Source: Mycolicibacterium rutilum (GTDB lineage Bacteria > Actinomycetota > Actinomycetes > Mycobacteriales > Mycobacteriaceae). From it: a DNA stretch of 64,000 nt. Location of the stretch: positions 558,001 to 622,000 of the forward strand of contig NZ_LT629971.1 in assembly GCF_900108565.1 (NCBI RefSeq), given 5' to 3'. Shown here piece after piece: positions 8,833 through 17,969 of the stretch. The translations under genes and the position numbers were made by a program. The notes beneath the pieces were generated by a model, which was not told the DNA's origin, did no database searches, and saw only the letters and a program-made list of their open reading frames with translations. How positions within the stretch are numbered: position 1 is the stretch's first letter; each line of letters opens with the position of its first letter.

Positions 8833-10116
8833 TCAGGCGGCCTGTCCGGAGGCCTCGCCCGGATCGCTTGTACTGGTATCGGTTTCACCGGCGTCGGCGC
8901 CGGTCGGCGCTTCCTCCGCGGGTTCGGTCGGTTCGGCCACCGGGTCCGTCGCGGCCGGCGACTCGGTACCGTCCGGCGTGCTGAGCGTCTCGCCGGGCAC
9001 GAACTTGTTGCCGGACTTGACCTTGCTGTTCGGCGTCAGGTCAGGGCCCGGGTCGGCGGCAGGCGCGCTGTCGTCGGCGGGCGGCGGCGAAGTCACCTCG
9101 TCGGCGCCGGGTTCGGGCGTCTCCTCGCCCTCGCTGTCGGCAGCGGCTTCCTCGGCGGCCATCGCACGCAAGCCGGGCTCGTCGCCGCTGATGGTCTCGT
9201 CGGCGGCGAATCCCTCGACATCCGCGGTGACTTGCGTCGGGAACGGCGTCGGCGCAACCGGCGGCGGCAACAGGCTCAACACCTCGGCGATCCCGTTGAA
9301 GAATGCGTTCACGACTTGCTGGCTGAAGTCCCCGATCGGCCCCGGAAGGGCGATGAACGGATGGGCGATCGGCTCGACAATGCCTCCGAGCAGACCGGTG
9401 TTGCTGAACAGCCCATACGCCAAATAGCTGAGCAGTCCCGGAATCTCGCTGGGATCTCGCAGCGCCGACTCGAACGTGGCCTCCAGGGTGGCCGGCAGAT
9501 ACCCGAGGAAGCTGACGACGTTGTAGGTCACGTACAGTGGCGCAACCGCCGCCAGGTTGGCGGCCCACACCGTACGGCCGACCGTCGTCTGCTCCCAGAA
9601 GAAGTCCGTCGCGGACACACCGGGCGCTGAATCGGGCAGGGTGTTGGCGAACGCGGCGCCGATGGCGTCGGCGAACTGGTTGAGCCCGGCGATGATCGCC
9701 CCGCCGATCGGCGGCGGGAACGTTCCGGCGATGAGCTCGATCGAGTCTTTGATGTCCCACGGATAGGTGTACGCGGGATAGGCGTCGGACGGATTCAGGT
9801 ACCGCTGCACGAACCAGCTGAACAGGCTCGGCCCGAGCGACGGGTTCTCCAATGCGATCAAGGTGGCGGTGCTGATGTCGAACGGCAGCGAGGTCTGCGC
9901 GTCGGCGTAAGCCGTGTATGCGCCCATCGCTCCGGCCACGATGTCGCCGAAGTTGTAGAGCATGTCCGTGACGACGGATGCGTTGGCCACGTCGGCGGTG
10001 ATCGCCGCGGGCGCGCGATGCTCCGGCACCTCGACGATCGCCGTCGAGGCGACGACGCCTGCCGTCAACACGGCGGCGGCGAGCTTGGTGGGCGACGGCC
10101 GAGCGAAAGCGTTCAT
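8833..10116 (-). CDS. Secreted hypothetical protein with acidic Pro-rich tail
   Basis: 427 residues. A signal peptide is likely (basic MNAFARPSPTKL, hydrophobic 13-27, then the Ala-rich region). Residues about 40-300 are hydrophobic and Gly/Pro-rich with repeated Phe/Tyr/Leu segments, recalling mycobacterial envelope-associated proteins of unknown role. The last 120 residues are low-complexity Glu/Asp/Pro/Ala/Thr and probably disordered. No enzymatic motif is recognised, and it is not a clear PE or PPE protein. It stands alone, with a terminator downstream and a candidate promoter upstream. Confidence 0.8.
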   Translation of the reverse strand: MNAFARPSPTKLAAAVLTAGVVASTAIVEVPEHRAPAAITADVANASVVTDMLYNFGDIVAGAMGAYTAYADAQTSLPFDISTATLIALENPSLGPSLFSWFVQRYLNPSDAYPAYTYPWDIKDSIELIAGTFPPPIGGAIIAGLNQFADAIGAAFANTLPDSAPGVSATDFFWEQTTVGRTVWAANLAAVAPLYVTYNVVSFLGYLPATLEATFESALRDPSEIPGLLSYLAYGLFSNTGLLGGIVEPIAHPFIALPGPIGDFSQQVVNAFFNGIAEVLSLLPPPVAPTPFPTQVTADVEGFAADETISGDEPGLRAMAAEEAAADSEGEETPEPGADEVTSPPPADDSAPAADPGPDLTPNSKVKSGNKFVPGETLSTPDGTESPAATDPVAEPTEPAEEAPTGADAGETDTSTSDPGEASGQAA

Positions 10117-10146
10117 CAGACTCCCCCTGTGAAGTGAACTCGCATC

Positions 10147-10177
10147 AGCATACGACAGTGATCTACGTCAACGTCAA
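10147..10177 (-). promoter_or_regulatory. Candidate sigma-A-type promoter
   Basis: Leftward strand: -10-like TATGCT at 10152-10147, and two tandem TTGACG hexamers at 10177-10172 and 10171-10166. The spacing is 19 nt from the outer and 13 nt from the inner, so neither is ideal. The region is unusually AT-rich compared with its surroundings and lies 31-61 bp upstream of the secreted-protein start. Confidence 0.35.
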
Positions 10178-10306
10178 TATTTGAGCAAATTATTGCATGA
10201 GCAAGTGGGGCCGGATTGCGCACGGCAACGCGTGGACAAACAACTCGACTGCGACGACAGCAACCCCACTGGCGAGCGGTCCGGTCGTGGGGGCAGGATG
10301 ACCGGT

Positions 10307-10684
10307 ATGAGCGTGAAGGTGGACCTCGACCGGTTGGCCGATGTGCTCGGCGACTATGCGTTCGGATACCTCATCTCCGTCGGCGACGACTACCGCGCCC
10401 ACACCGTCGCCGTCGACCCGGTCTTCGCCGACGGCCACCTCGACGTCGGCACGGTCGGTAGGCACACCCGCGAGAACACCGACCGGCACAGCGACGTCAC
10501 GATCGTCTGGCCGCCGAGCGATCCCGGCGGCTACTCGCTGATCGTCGACGGGCGCGCGCAGATCTCGGACCGAGAGACGTTGACCGTCGCACCGACGCGG
10601 GCGGTGCTGCATCGCAAGGCCACCGCGCAGTCGCCGTCGACGAGCCCCGACTGCCTGCACGACTGTGTGCCGCTCAAGGAGTGA
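10307..10684 (+). CDS. Pyridoxamine 5'-phosphate oxidase-like (split-barrel FMN) protein
   Basis: About 125 residues with the flavin-reductase-like split barrel of the PNPOx family: an early strand [10 protein letters not shown], a middle [15 protein letters not shown] and a late DGRAQI. It is probably an FMN- or F420-binding oxidoreductase or a heme-degrading relative. The ATG at 10307 has GGGGCAGG nine bases upstream; an in-frame ATG at 10298 is too close to that site. Its TGA directly abuts the stop of the convergent gene. Confidence 0.75.
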   Translation: MSVKVDLDRLADVLGDYAFGYLISVGDDYRAHTVAVDPVFADGHLDVGTVGRHTRENTDRHSDVTIVWPPSDPGGYSLIVDGRAQISDRETLTVAPTRAVLHRKATAQSPSTSPDCLHDCVPLKE

Positions 10685-11176
10685 TCACACTCCGGTGGCG
10701 CCGTCGACGCGTTCGCGGATCAGGTCCGCATGTCCGCAGTGCCGCGCGTATTCGCTGATCATGTGCAGGTAGATCCACCGCAGACTGACCTGCCCGCCCA
10801 TGAACGGGCTGGTGTCGTCGAGGTCGCGGGCGGCGCAGGCGGCGCGCGCCGCGGCGATCTCGTTCTGCCAGATCGCTTGTGCCTCAGCGAATGTCGACTG
10901 TTCCGACAGCTCGAACCCGCCGTCGTGGCCGGTTTGATCGTCGCGAGGGCCGTAGATCGGCGACACCGCTTCGCCGGTCAGCACCCGGCGAAACCAGTTG
11001 CGCTCGACCTCGGCCAGGTGCTGCACGAGCCCGTGCAGGGTCAGCGGCGACGGGTCGATGCTGGCGGTGCTCAACTCGACGTCATCGAGTTCGGCGCATT
11101 TGATCGCCAGCGTGGCGCGGTAGAAGTCGAGCCACGCGTCGAGCAGCACGCGTTCGTCGCCGTCCAGTGGCGGCAT
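10685..11176 (-). CDS. DinB/DUF664-family protein
   Basis: 163-residue DinB-like protein, distinct from the one at 4692. It has the histidines GLVQHLAEVERNWF near 50, YLHMISEYARH near 139 and CGHAD, typical of DUF664. The biochemical role is unknown. The ATG at 11176 gives a compact domain; an in-frame GTG at 11197 is possible. It lies downstream of the groEL2 terminator on the same strand, so it is probably transcribed separately. Confidence 0.82.
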   Translation of the reverse strand: MPPLDGDERVLLDAWLDFYRATLAIKCAELDDVELSTASIDPSPLTLHGLVQHLAEVERNWFRRVLTGEAVSPIYGPRDDQTGHDGGFELSEQSTFAEAQAIWQNEIAAARAACAARDLDDTSPFMGGQVSLRWIYLHMISEYARHCGHADLIRERVDGATGV

Positions 11177-11211
11177 GGGTCGTTCGATCCCTGACACAAC
11201 CGCGAGGCTAC

Positions 11212-11245
11212 CCACGAAAAAACCCGGGCCACGAAAAAACCCGGG
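11212..11245 (-). repeat. Tandem 17-bp duplication in terminator tail
   Basis: CCACGAAAAAACCCGGG occurs twice without a gap (11212-11228 and 11229-11245). Each copy holds a CCCGGG palindrome followed, leftward, by a six-U run. The right copy is the 3' arm of the groEL2 terminator, so the duplication adds a second U-run after another CCCGGG. Confidence 0.85.
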
Positions 11246-11264
11246 GCGCCGAAGCGCACCCGGG
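11234..11264 (-). terminator. Intrinsic terminator of groEL2
   Basis: Leftward strand: CCCGGG-T-GCGC, loop TTCG, GCGC-CCCGGG, then TTTTTT. This gives a 10-bp GC stem with one bulged base, a UUCG tetraloop and a six-U tail, 22 bp beyond the groEL2 stop. It is a textbook factor-independent terminator, which is rare in mycobacteria. Confidence 0.88.
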
Positions 11265-11285
11265 CTCTTCCGTGGTTCGACGGAC

Positions 11286-13010
<1,725 letters not shown>

Positions 13011-13024
13011 TCACCGTCCCGACC

Positions 13025-13049
13025 TAGCACTCGCCGGTCGCGAGTGCCA
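13025..13049 (-). promoter_or_regulatory. CIRCE operator 1 (HrcA site)
   Basis: TAGCACTC, nine bases, GAGTGCCA: the HrcA-binding inverted repeat with one mismatch. It lies 114 bp upstream of groEL2, downstream of the predicted promoter. Confidence 0.92.
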
Positions 13050-13055
13050 ACTGCA

Positions 13056-13084
13056 TTCTTAGCACTCGACCAGGGAGAGTGCAA
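13056..13084 (-). promoter_or_regulatory. Predicted groEL2 promoter
   Basis: Leftward: TTGCAC at 13084-13079, a 17-nt spacer, and TAAGAA at 13061-13056. Both hexamers lie inside or next to the second CIRCE, so HrcA binding would block polymerase. The -10 is a weak match. Confidence 0.5.
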
Positions 13085-13085
13085 G
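13059..13085 (-). promoter_or_regulatory. CIRCE operator 2 (HrcA site)
   Basis: TTAGCACTC, nine bases, GAGTGCAAG: a second HrcA site with seven of nine arm pairs complementary, separated from the first by nine bases. Tandem CIRCE copies upstream of groEL2 are known in mycobacteria. Confidence 0.92.
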
Positions 13086-13101
13086 GTTGGCGGGGGAGCA
13101 G

Positions 13102-13662
13102 TTAGCCCGTTCGCAGCCCGTCGAGCACCACCTCGGTCAGCCGCTCGGCGTCCTGCGGTTTGGCTTCCTGGATCGCGAAGCATCCGGCCAGAATCGCCTT
13201 CACGTCCGACACGTCGAGATCCCGGCGCGCGGTCCCCGCCTTCTGGGCCGCCTTCAACATGTCGCCGAGCAGTTGCAGGAAGGCCTCCTCGGTTTCGGGG
13301 ATGAGCGACTCGACGTCGACGCCTTCCCCACCGAGCGCGCCCTTGAGCCCCCGGTCGGTCGCCCCCCACTGCAGGACCAGCGACCGCAGGAAGACGAACA
13401 GCGCTTCGCCCGCCGGCACCCCTTCGGTCAGCGCGCGGCCCTCCGCCACAAGGGACTGGATCCGGTTCTCCACGACCGCGCGGTACAGATCGGTCTTCGT
13501 CGGGAAGTGCCGGTACACCGTGCCGGCGCCGACACCCGCGCGGCGGGCGATCTCGTCGATCGGTACCGCCAGGCCGTCGGTGGCGAAGGCCTCGTAGGCG
13601 ACCTCCAACACCCGCGCCCGGTTGCGCGCGGCATCAGCCCGCATCGGCCGGTCAGAAGTCAC
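13102..13662 (-). CDS. TetR-family transcriptional regulator
   Basis: 186 residues. A TetR helix-turn-helix occupies about 12-58, with VPIDEIARRAGVGAGTVYRHFPTK as two readable parts. The C-terminal domain resembles the SbtR-like ligand domains (GLKGALGGEGVDVESL). It is divergent from the SDR gene at 13764; the 101-bp gap contains an 8-bp inverted repeat that may be its operator. Its stop lies just beyond the groEL2 control region, so it is not part of the heat-shock unit. Confidence 0.92.
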   Translation of the reverse strand: MTSDRPMRADAARNRARVLEVAYEAFATDGLAVPIDEIARRAGVGAGTVYRHFPTKTDLYRAVVENRIQSLVAEGRALTEGVPAGEALFVFLRSLVLQWGATDRGLKGALGGEGVDVESLIPETEEAFLQLLGDMLKAAQKAGTARRDLDVSDVKAILAGCFAIQEAKPQDAERLTEVVLDGLRTG

Positions 13663-13683
13663 GTCATCACCTCGGGAATGAAA

Positions 13684-13742
13684 TTAAGCGGGGCGCGCGT
13701 TCCGTATATTCGTCAGCAAACCGGGGCGCTCGCTCCGCTTAA
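13684..13742. promoter_or_regulatory. Inverted repeat between tetR and SDR genes
   Basis: TTAAGCGG at 13684-13691 and CCGCTTAA at 13735-13742 are perfect inverted copies 43 nt apart, with partial extension of similarity inward (GGGGCGC-like). The position in the divergent gap suits two half-operators or two sites for the TetR protein. Confidence 0.45.
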
Positions 13743-13763
13743 CATCGTACCGAGGAAGAAGCC

Positions 13764-14696
13764 ATGTCAACATCACCCAGCTGGACCCCCTCTGACATTC
13801 CGGACCAGACCGGTCGCACCGCCGTCGTCACCGGCGCCAACACCGGGCTGGGTTACGAGACCGCGGCGGCCCTTGCCGCCAAGGGAGCACATGTCGTGCT
13901 CGCCGTGCGCAACCTCGACAAGGGCGCCGACGCCGCCCGGCGCATCGAGCAGTCCGCCCCGGGCGCCAGTGTCGCACTACAGAAACTCGACCTGAGCTCG
14001 CTGGCCTCCGTACGCGCCGCCGCCGACCAAATCCGCGCCCAGCACGACACCATCGACCTGCTCATCAACAACGCCGGGGTGATGTTCACCCCGAAGCAGA
14101 CCACTGCCGACGGCTTCGAGTTGCAGTTCGGCACCAACCACCTCGGCCACTTCGCGTTCACCGGGCTGCTGCTCGACCGCGTGCTGGCCGCGCCCGGCTC
14201 GCGGGTCGTCACCGTCAGCAGCGTAGGACACCGCTTCGCCCGCAACGGCATTCGCTTCGACGACCTGCAGGGCGAGCGCGACTACAGCCGCGTCGGCGCC
14301 TACGGACAGTCCAAGCTGGCCAACCTCATGTTCACCTACGAGTTGCAGCGCCGGCTGCGTGGCACGGGCACGATCGCGGTCGCCGCCCATCCCGGCGGCT
14401 CCAACACCGAACTGGCGCGCAACTCCCCGCTGCTGCTGCGCGCACTGTTCGCGGTCGCCGTGCCGCTGCTGACCCAGGACGCCGCCGGCGGCGCACTGCC
14501 CAGCCTGCGCGCGGCGACAGACCCCGGCGTGCTCGGCGGCCAGTACTTCGGTCCCGACGGTTTCGCCGAACAGCGCGGCAATCCGGTGGTCGTGGCGTCG
14601 AGCCGGGCGTCGCACGACATCGACGCGCAGCGCCGGCTGTGGACGGTCTCCGAGGAGCTGACCGGAGTGCGCTATCCGGTGCCCGCGACGGTCTGA
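13764..14696 (+). CDS. SDR oxidoreductase, paralogue of the gene at 23343
   Basis: 310-residue SDR of the retinol dehydrogenase/WWOX-like type. The Rossmann motif TGANTGLGYETA lies near 24, NNAGVM near 110, catalytic Ser in TVSSVGH, and YGQSKLANL contributes Tyr and Lys. It is close to the protein encoded at 23343-24254 along the whole length, so they are paralogues. The substrate is unknown. Divergent from a TetR gene that probably regulates it; a GAGGAAGAAG ribosome site precedes the ATG. Confidence 0.92.
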   Translation: MSTSPSWTPSDIPDQTGRTAVVTGANTGLGYETAAALAAKGAHVVLAVRNLDKGADAARRIEQSAPGASVALQKLDLSSLASVRAAADQIRAQHDTIDLLINNAGVMFTPKQTTADGFELQFGTNHLGHFAFTGLLLDRVLAAPGSRVVTVSSVGHRFARNGIRFDDLQGERDYSRVGAYGQSKLANLMFTYELQRRLRGTGTIAVAAHPGGSNTELARNSPLLLRALFAVAVPLLTQDAAGGALPSLRAATDPGVLGGQYFGPDGFAEQRGNPVVVASSRASHDIDAQRRLWTVSEELTGVRYPVPATV

Positions 14697-14716
14697 TTGT
14701 GGAAGGGTGGGTAGGG

Positions 14717-15226
14717 ATGTCGCTCGTCGACCCGCGGCAGGTGCCGCCCTACCCACCCGCTCGCTACACCGCGCCCGAGCCCGAGGCCAGCGCATGGCTG
14801 CGGCGGGCCGCCGAACCGGCGGACTTCGACTCGTTCGGCCTGGTGCAGTACCACTATCTGGCGAACCAGCAGGCCACCGGCGGCGACTACGGGCTATACC
14901 GCGTCGACATCGCCCCCAACGGCGGCGGGCCGGGGCCACACTTCCACCGCGCGATGTCGGAAGCGTTCTTCGTACTGTCCGGGACGCTGCGGCTCTATGA
15001 CGGCACAGACTGGACCGACGGCCACACCGGCGACTTCCTCTATGTCCCGCCGGGCGGCATCCACGGTTTCCGCAACGAGGCCGACGAGCCGACGTCGATC
15101 CTGATGCTGTTCGCCCCGGGCGCCCCGCGCGAGCACTACTTCGAGGGCCTCGCCCAGCTCGGCGACCTGACCGACGAGGAACGCCGCGACTTCTTCATCG
15201 CCAACGACAACTTCTTCATCGAGTGA
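14717..15226 (+). CDS. Cupin-domain protein
   Basis: 169-residue single cupin. The two conserved motifs are readable: GPGPHFHRAMSEAFFVLSG (His-x-His, Glu) near 75-95 and GDFLYVPPGGIHGFRNE near 115-130, giving three His and one Glu for a metal. It could be a small dioxygenase, isomerase or sensor. The ATG at 14717 follows GGAAGGG by nine bases. It starts 20 bp after the SDR gene, so the two may be one transcript. Its end overlaps the convergent UvrA-like gene by 11 nt. Confidence 0.88.
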   Translation: MSLVDPRQVPPYPPARYTAPEPEASAWLRRAAEPADFDSFGLVQYHYLANQQATGGDYGLYRVDIAPNGGGPGPHFHRAMSEAFFVLSGTLRLYDGTDWTDGHTGDFLYVPPGGIHGFRNEADEPTSILMLFAPGAPREHYFEGLAQLGDLTDEERRDFFIANDNFFIE

Positions 15227-17750
15227 GCCGCGCCGCCAGATACGGTGCGGTACGGCTGTTCTCGGCCCGGCTCACGTCCCGCGGGGTGCCTGCCGCGACC
15301 ACCCGGCCGCCGTTGTCGCCGGCGCCCGGGCCCAGGTCGATCACCCAGTCCGACCCGGCCACCATCCGCATGTCGTGTTCGGCCACCACCACCGTGTTGC
15401 CCGCGTCGACGAGCCGATGCAGCTGCGCGTCGAGCAGGTCGACGTCGGCGGGGTGCAGGCCGGTGGTGGGTTCGTCGAGCACGTAGAGCGTGTGGCCGCG
15501 GCGGGGTCGCTGCAACTCCGAGGCCAGCTTGATGCGTTGCGCCTCGCCGCCGGACAGTTCGGTCGCCGGCTGCCCCAGCCGCAGATAGCCCAGCCCGACC
15601 TCACGAAGCGTGGTCAGGCTGCGCGCGGTGCCCGCGATGTCGGCGAGGAACTCGGCGGCCTCGTCGACGGTCATGGCCAGCACGTCGGCGATGGTGCGGC
15701 CGCGGTAGCGCACCTTCAGCGTCGCTTCGTTGTAGCGCGCGCCGCCACACGTCGGGCAGGTCGCGTAAGTGCCGGGCAGAAACAGCAATTCGACCGCGAC
15801 GAAGCCCTCACCCTGGCACGTTTCGCAGCGGCCCTCGGCGACGTTGAACGAGAACCGGCCTGCTGTCCATCCGCGCCGGCGCGCCGCGGGGGTGGCGGCG
15901 AACTCGCGTCGCACGGCGTCGAACAGCCCCGTATAGGTGGCCAGCGTCGAGCGCGGTGTCCGCCCGATCGGCCGCTGGTCGACGGCCACGAGCCGGTTGA
16001 TCGCCTCGATCCCGTCGGCCGTCACCCCGATGCTGGCGTCGCGGTCGAGGTCCACGATCTCACCGTCAGAATCCTCTGCGTCGCTGTCGGTTTCGGCGAC
16101 ATTGACGGCGCGGCCCAGGTGGCGGTTGACGACGTCGGTGAGGACCTTGACCACGAGCGTCGACTTCCCCGAGCCGGAGACGCCGGTGACCGCGGTGTAG
16201 ACGCCCAGCGGCAGGTCGACGTCCACGTCGCGCAGGTTGTGAAAACAGATGCCGCGCAGAGCAAGACGCGACGTCGGCGTCCGCGGGGTGCGGGGTGCGG
16301 CCGGTTCGGTGTCGAAGATGTAGCGGCGGGTGATCGAGTCGTCGACGTCGCGCAGGCCCGCGACCGGCCCGCTGTAGAGCACCCGCCCGCCGAGTTCACC
16401 CGCGCCCGGGCCCACGTCGACGATCCAGTCGGCGCGGCGCACCACGTCCATGTCGTGCTCGACGACGAACAACGAGTTACCGGCCCGGCGCAGCCGGTCG
16501 AGGACGTCGAGCAACGGTTCCGCGTCCGCCGGGTGCAGGCCCGCCGACGGCTCGTCGAGCACGTAGAGCACCCCGAACAGCCCGGCGCGCAGCTGCGTGG
16601 CCAGCCGCAGCCGCTGCAGTTCGCCGGGCGACACGGTCGGGGTGCGGCGATTCAGCGTGAGATAGCCCAACCCGAGGTCGATGAGCACCTCGATGCGCGC
16701 GACGAGGTCGGCGGCGATCATGGTCGCGACCTCGGTGTGCTCGCCGGACTCGGTCGACTCGTAGGCCGCCGCGGCGTCAATGCGCGCCGCCGTGGGGCGC
16801 AGCGCGTCGGCGAGTTCGGTCAGCGGCATCGCGACGTAGTCAGCGATGCTGCGCCCGGCGAAGGTCACCTTCAACGCCTCCGGCCGCAGCCCCGAGCCGT
16901 GGCACAGCCCGCAGTCGACGCTGTCGACGTACTGCAGGACCCGGCGGCGCATCATCGCGCTCTGCGAGTTGGCCAGCGTGTGCCGGACGTGGCGTTCGGC
17001 GCTGGAGAACGTCCCGTTGTAGTAGTAGTCGGCGGTCACCGGGTGCTGGGCCGGATCGATCTCCACGGTCGGCTGGTCGTCGGTGAACAGGATCCAATCC
17101 CGTTGCCGCTTGGGCAGTTTGCGCCACGGCTTGTCGATGTCGTAGCCGAGGGTGATGAGGATGTCGCGCAGGTTCTGGCCCTGCCAGGCGCCCGGCCACG
17201 CGGCGACGGCGCCCTCACGGATCGTCAGCGACGGGTCGGGCACCAGCGTCTGCTCGGTGACCTCGTGGATGCGGCCGAGTCCGTGGCATCGCGGGCAGGC
17301 GCCGACGGCGGTGTTCGGCGAGAACGCATCGGAGTCGAGGCGTTCGGCGCTCCCCCGCGGATAGGTGCCCGCCCGCGAGAACAACATCCGCAGCAGATTG
17401 GACAGCGTCGTGACGGTGCCCACCGTGGACCGGGAGGTGGCCGTGCCTCTGCGCTGCTGCAGCGCGACGGCCGGCGGCAGCCCGGTGATGTCGTCGACCT
17501 TGGGGGCGCCGACCGGCTGCAGCAGACGCCGGGCGTAGGGGGCGACGGACTCAAAGTACCGTCGCTGCGCCTCGGCGTAGATCGTGCCGAACGCCAGCGA
17601 CGATTTGCCGGAACCGGAGATGCCGGTGAACGCCACCAGCGCGTCGCGCGGCGCCGCGACGTCGACACCCCGTAGGTTGTGTACGCGGGTACCGAAGACG
17701 CGCACGCACGGGTCGAACTCGTCGTCGCGCTGGGCAGGGGTGGGCGGCAT
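15216..17750 (-). CDS. UvrA-like ABC ATPase (UvrA2 type)
   Basis: About 844 residues, shorter than true UvrA (about 950-1000). Two ABC modules are present: Walker A GISGSGKSS at 43-51 and GVSGSGKST in the second half. The first ABC signature is altered (SPGELQRLRLA) and the second normal (LSGGEAQRIKLA). Zinc-finger-type CPRCHGLG, CGLCHGSG, CETCQGEG and CPTCGGARY pairs are present. This matches the drug-resistance-associated UvrA-like class, which may bind damaged or intercalated DNA. The ATG at 17750 is chosen because it starts at the domain; the ribosome site is weak. Confidence 0.9.
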   Translation of the reverse strand: MPPTPAQRDDEFDPCVRVFGTRVHNLRGVDVAAPRDALVAFTGISGSGKSSLAFGTIYAEAQRRYFESVAPYARRLLQPVGAPKVDDITGLPPAVALQQRRGTATSRSTVGTVTTLSNLLRMLFSRAGTYPRGSAERLDSDAFSPNTAVGACPRCHGLGRIHEVTEQTLVPDPSLTIREGAVAAWPGAWQGQNLRDILITLGYDIDKPWRKLPKRQRDWILFTDDQPTVEIDPAQHPVTADYYYNGTFSSAERHVRHTLANSQSAMMRRRVLQYVDSVDCGLCHGSGLRPEALKVTFAGRSIADYVAMPLTELADALRPTAARIDAAAAYESTESGEHTEVATMIAADLVARIEVLIDLGLGYLTLNRRTPTVSPGELQRLRLATQLRAGLFGVLYVLDEPSAGLHPADAEPLLDVLDRLRRAGNSLFVVEHDMDVVRRADWIVDVGPGAGELGGRVLYSGPVAGLRDVDDSITRRYIFDTEPAAPRTPRTPTSRLALRGICFHNLRDVDVDLPLGVYTAVTGVSGSGKSTLVVKVLTDVVNRHLGRAVNVAETDSDAEDSDGEIVDLDRDASIGVTADGIEAINRLVAVDQRPIGRTPRSTLATYTGLFDAVRREFAATPAARRRGWTAGRFSFNVAEGRCETCQGEGFVAVELLFLPGTYATCPTCGGARYNEATLKVRYRGRTIADVLAMTVDEAAEFLADIAGTARSLTTLREVGLGYLRLGQPATELSGGEAQRIKLASELQRPRRGHTLYVLDEPTTGLHPADVDLLDAQLHRLVDAGNTVVVAEHDMRMVAGSDWVIDLGPGAGDNGGRVVAAGTPRDVSRAENSRTAPYLAARLTR

Positions 17751-17969
17751 GGTGGCCGGAGAGTACCCACACCGCGCCGGGACAAGCATCGTGTTTGCTG
17801 TGCGCATCTGCGGATGGGGCACGGCGCGTCGTCGTGTGCCTGGGTCGGCGGGCGACGAAGGCCGCGCCGGCCGCCCGCGACACACCGCCGGTCCGGCGAC
17901 ACGCCACGCAAGGATGCGCGGCCGTAATCCGTTGCGCTAGGCTGCTGTCCGATCAGTGAGGAGTCTTGG

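Noticed and set aside
10682..10687. TGATCA palindrome at abutting stops
   Set aside because: It is the simple product of two convergent TGA codons that touch; no further symmetry supports a site.
15375..17675. 766-codon open frame antisense to the UvrA-like gene
   Set aside because: Its composition is Arg/Asp/Val/Gly-rich shadow sequence; the opposite strand shows intact ABC motifs.
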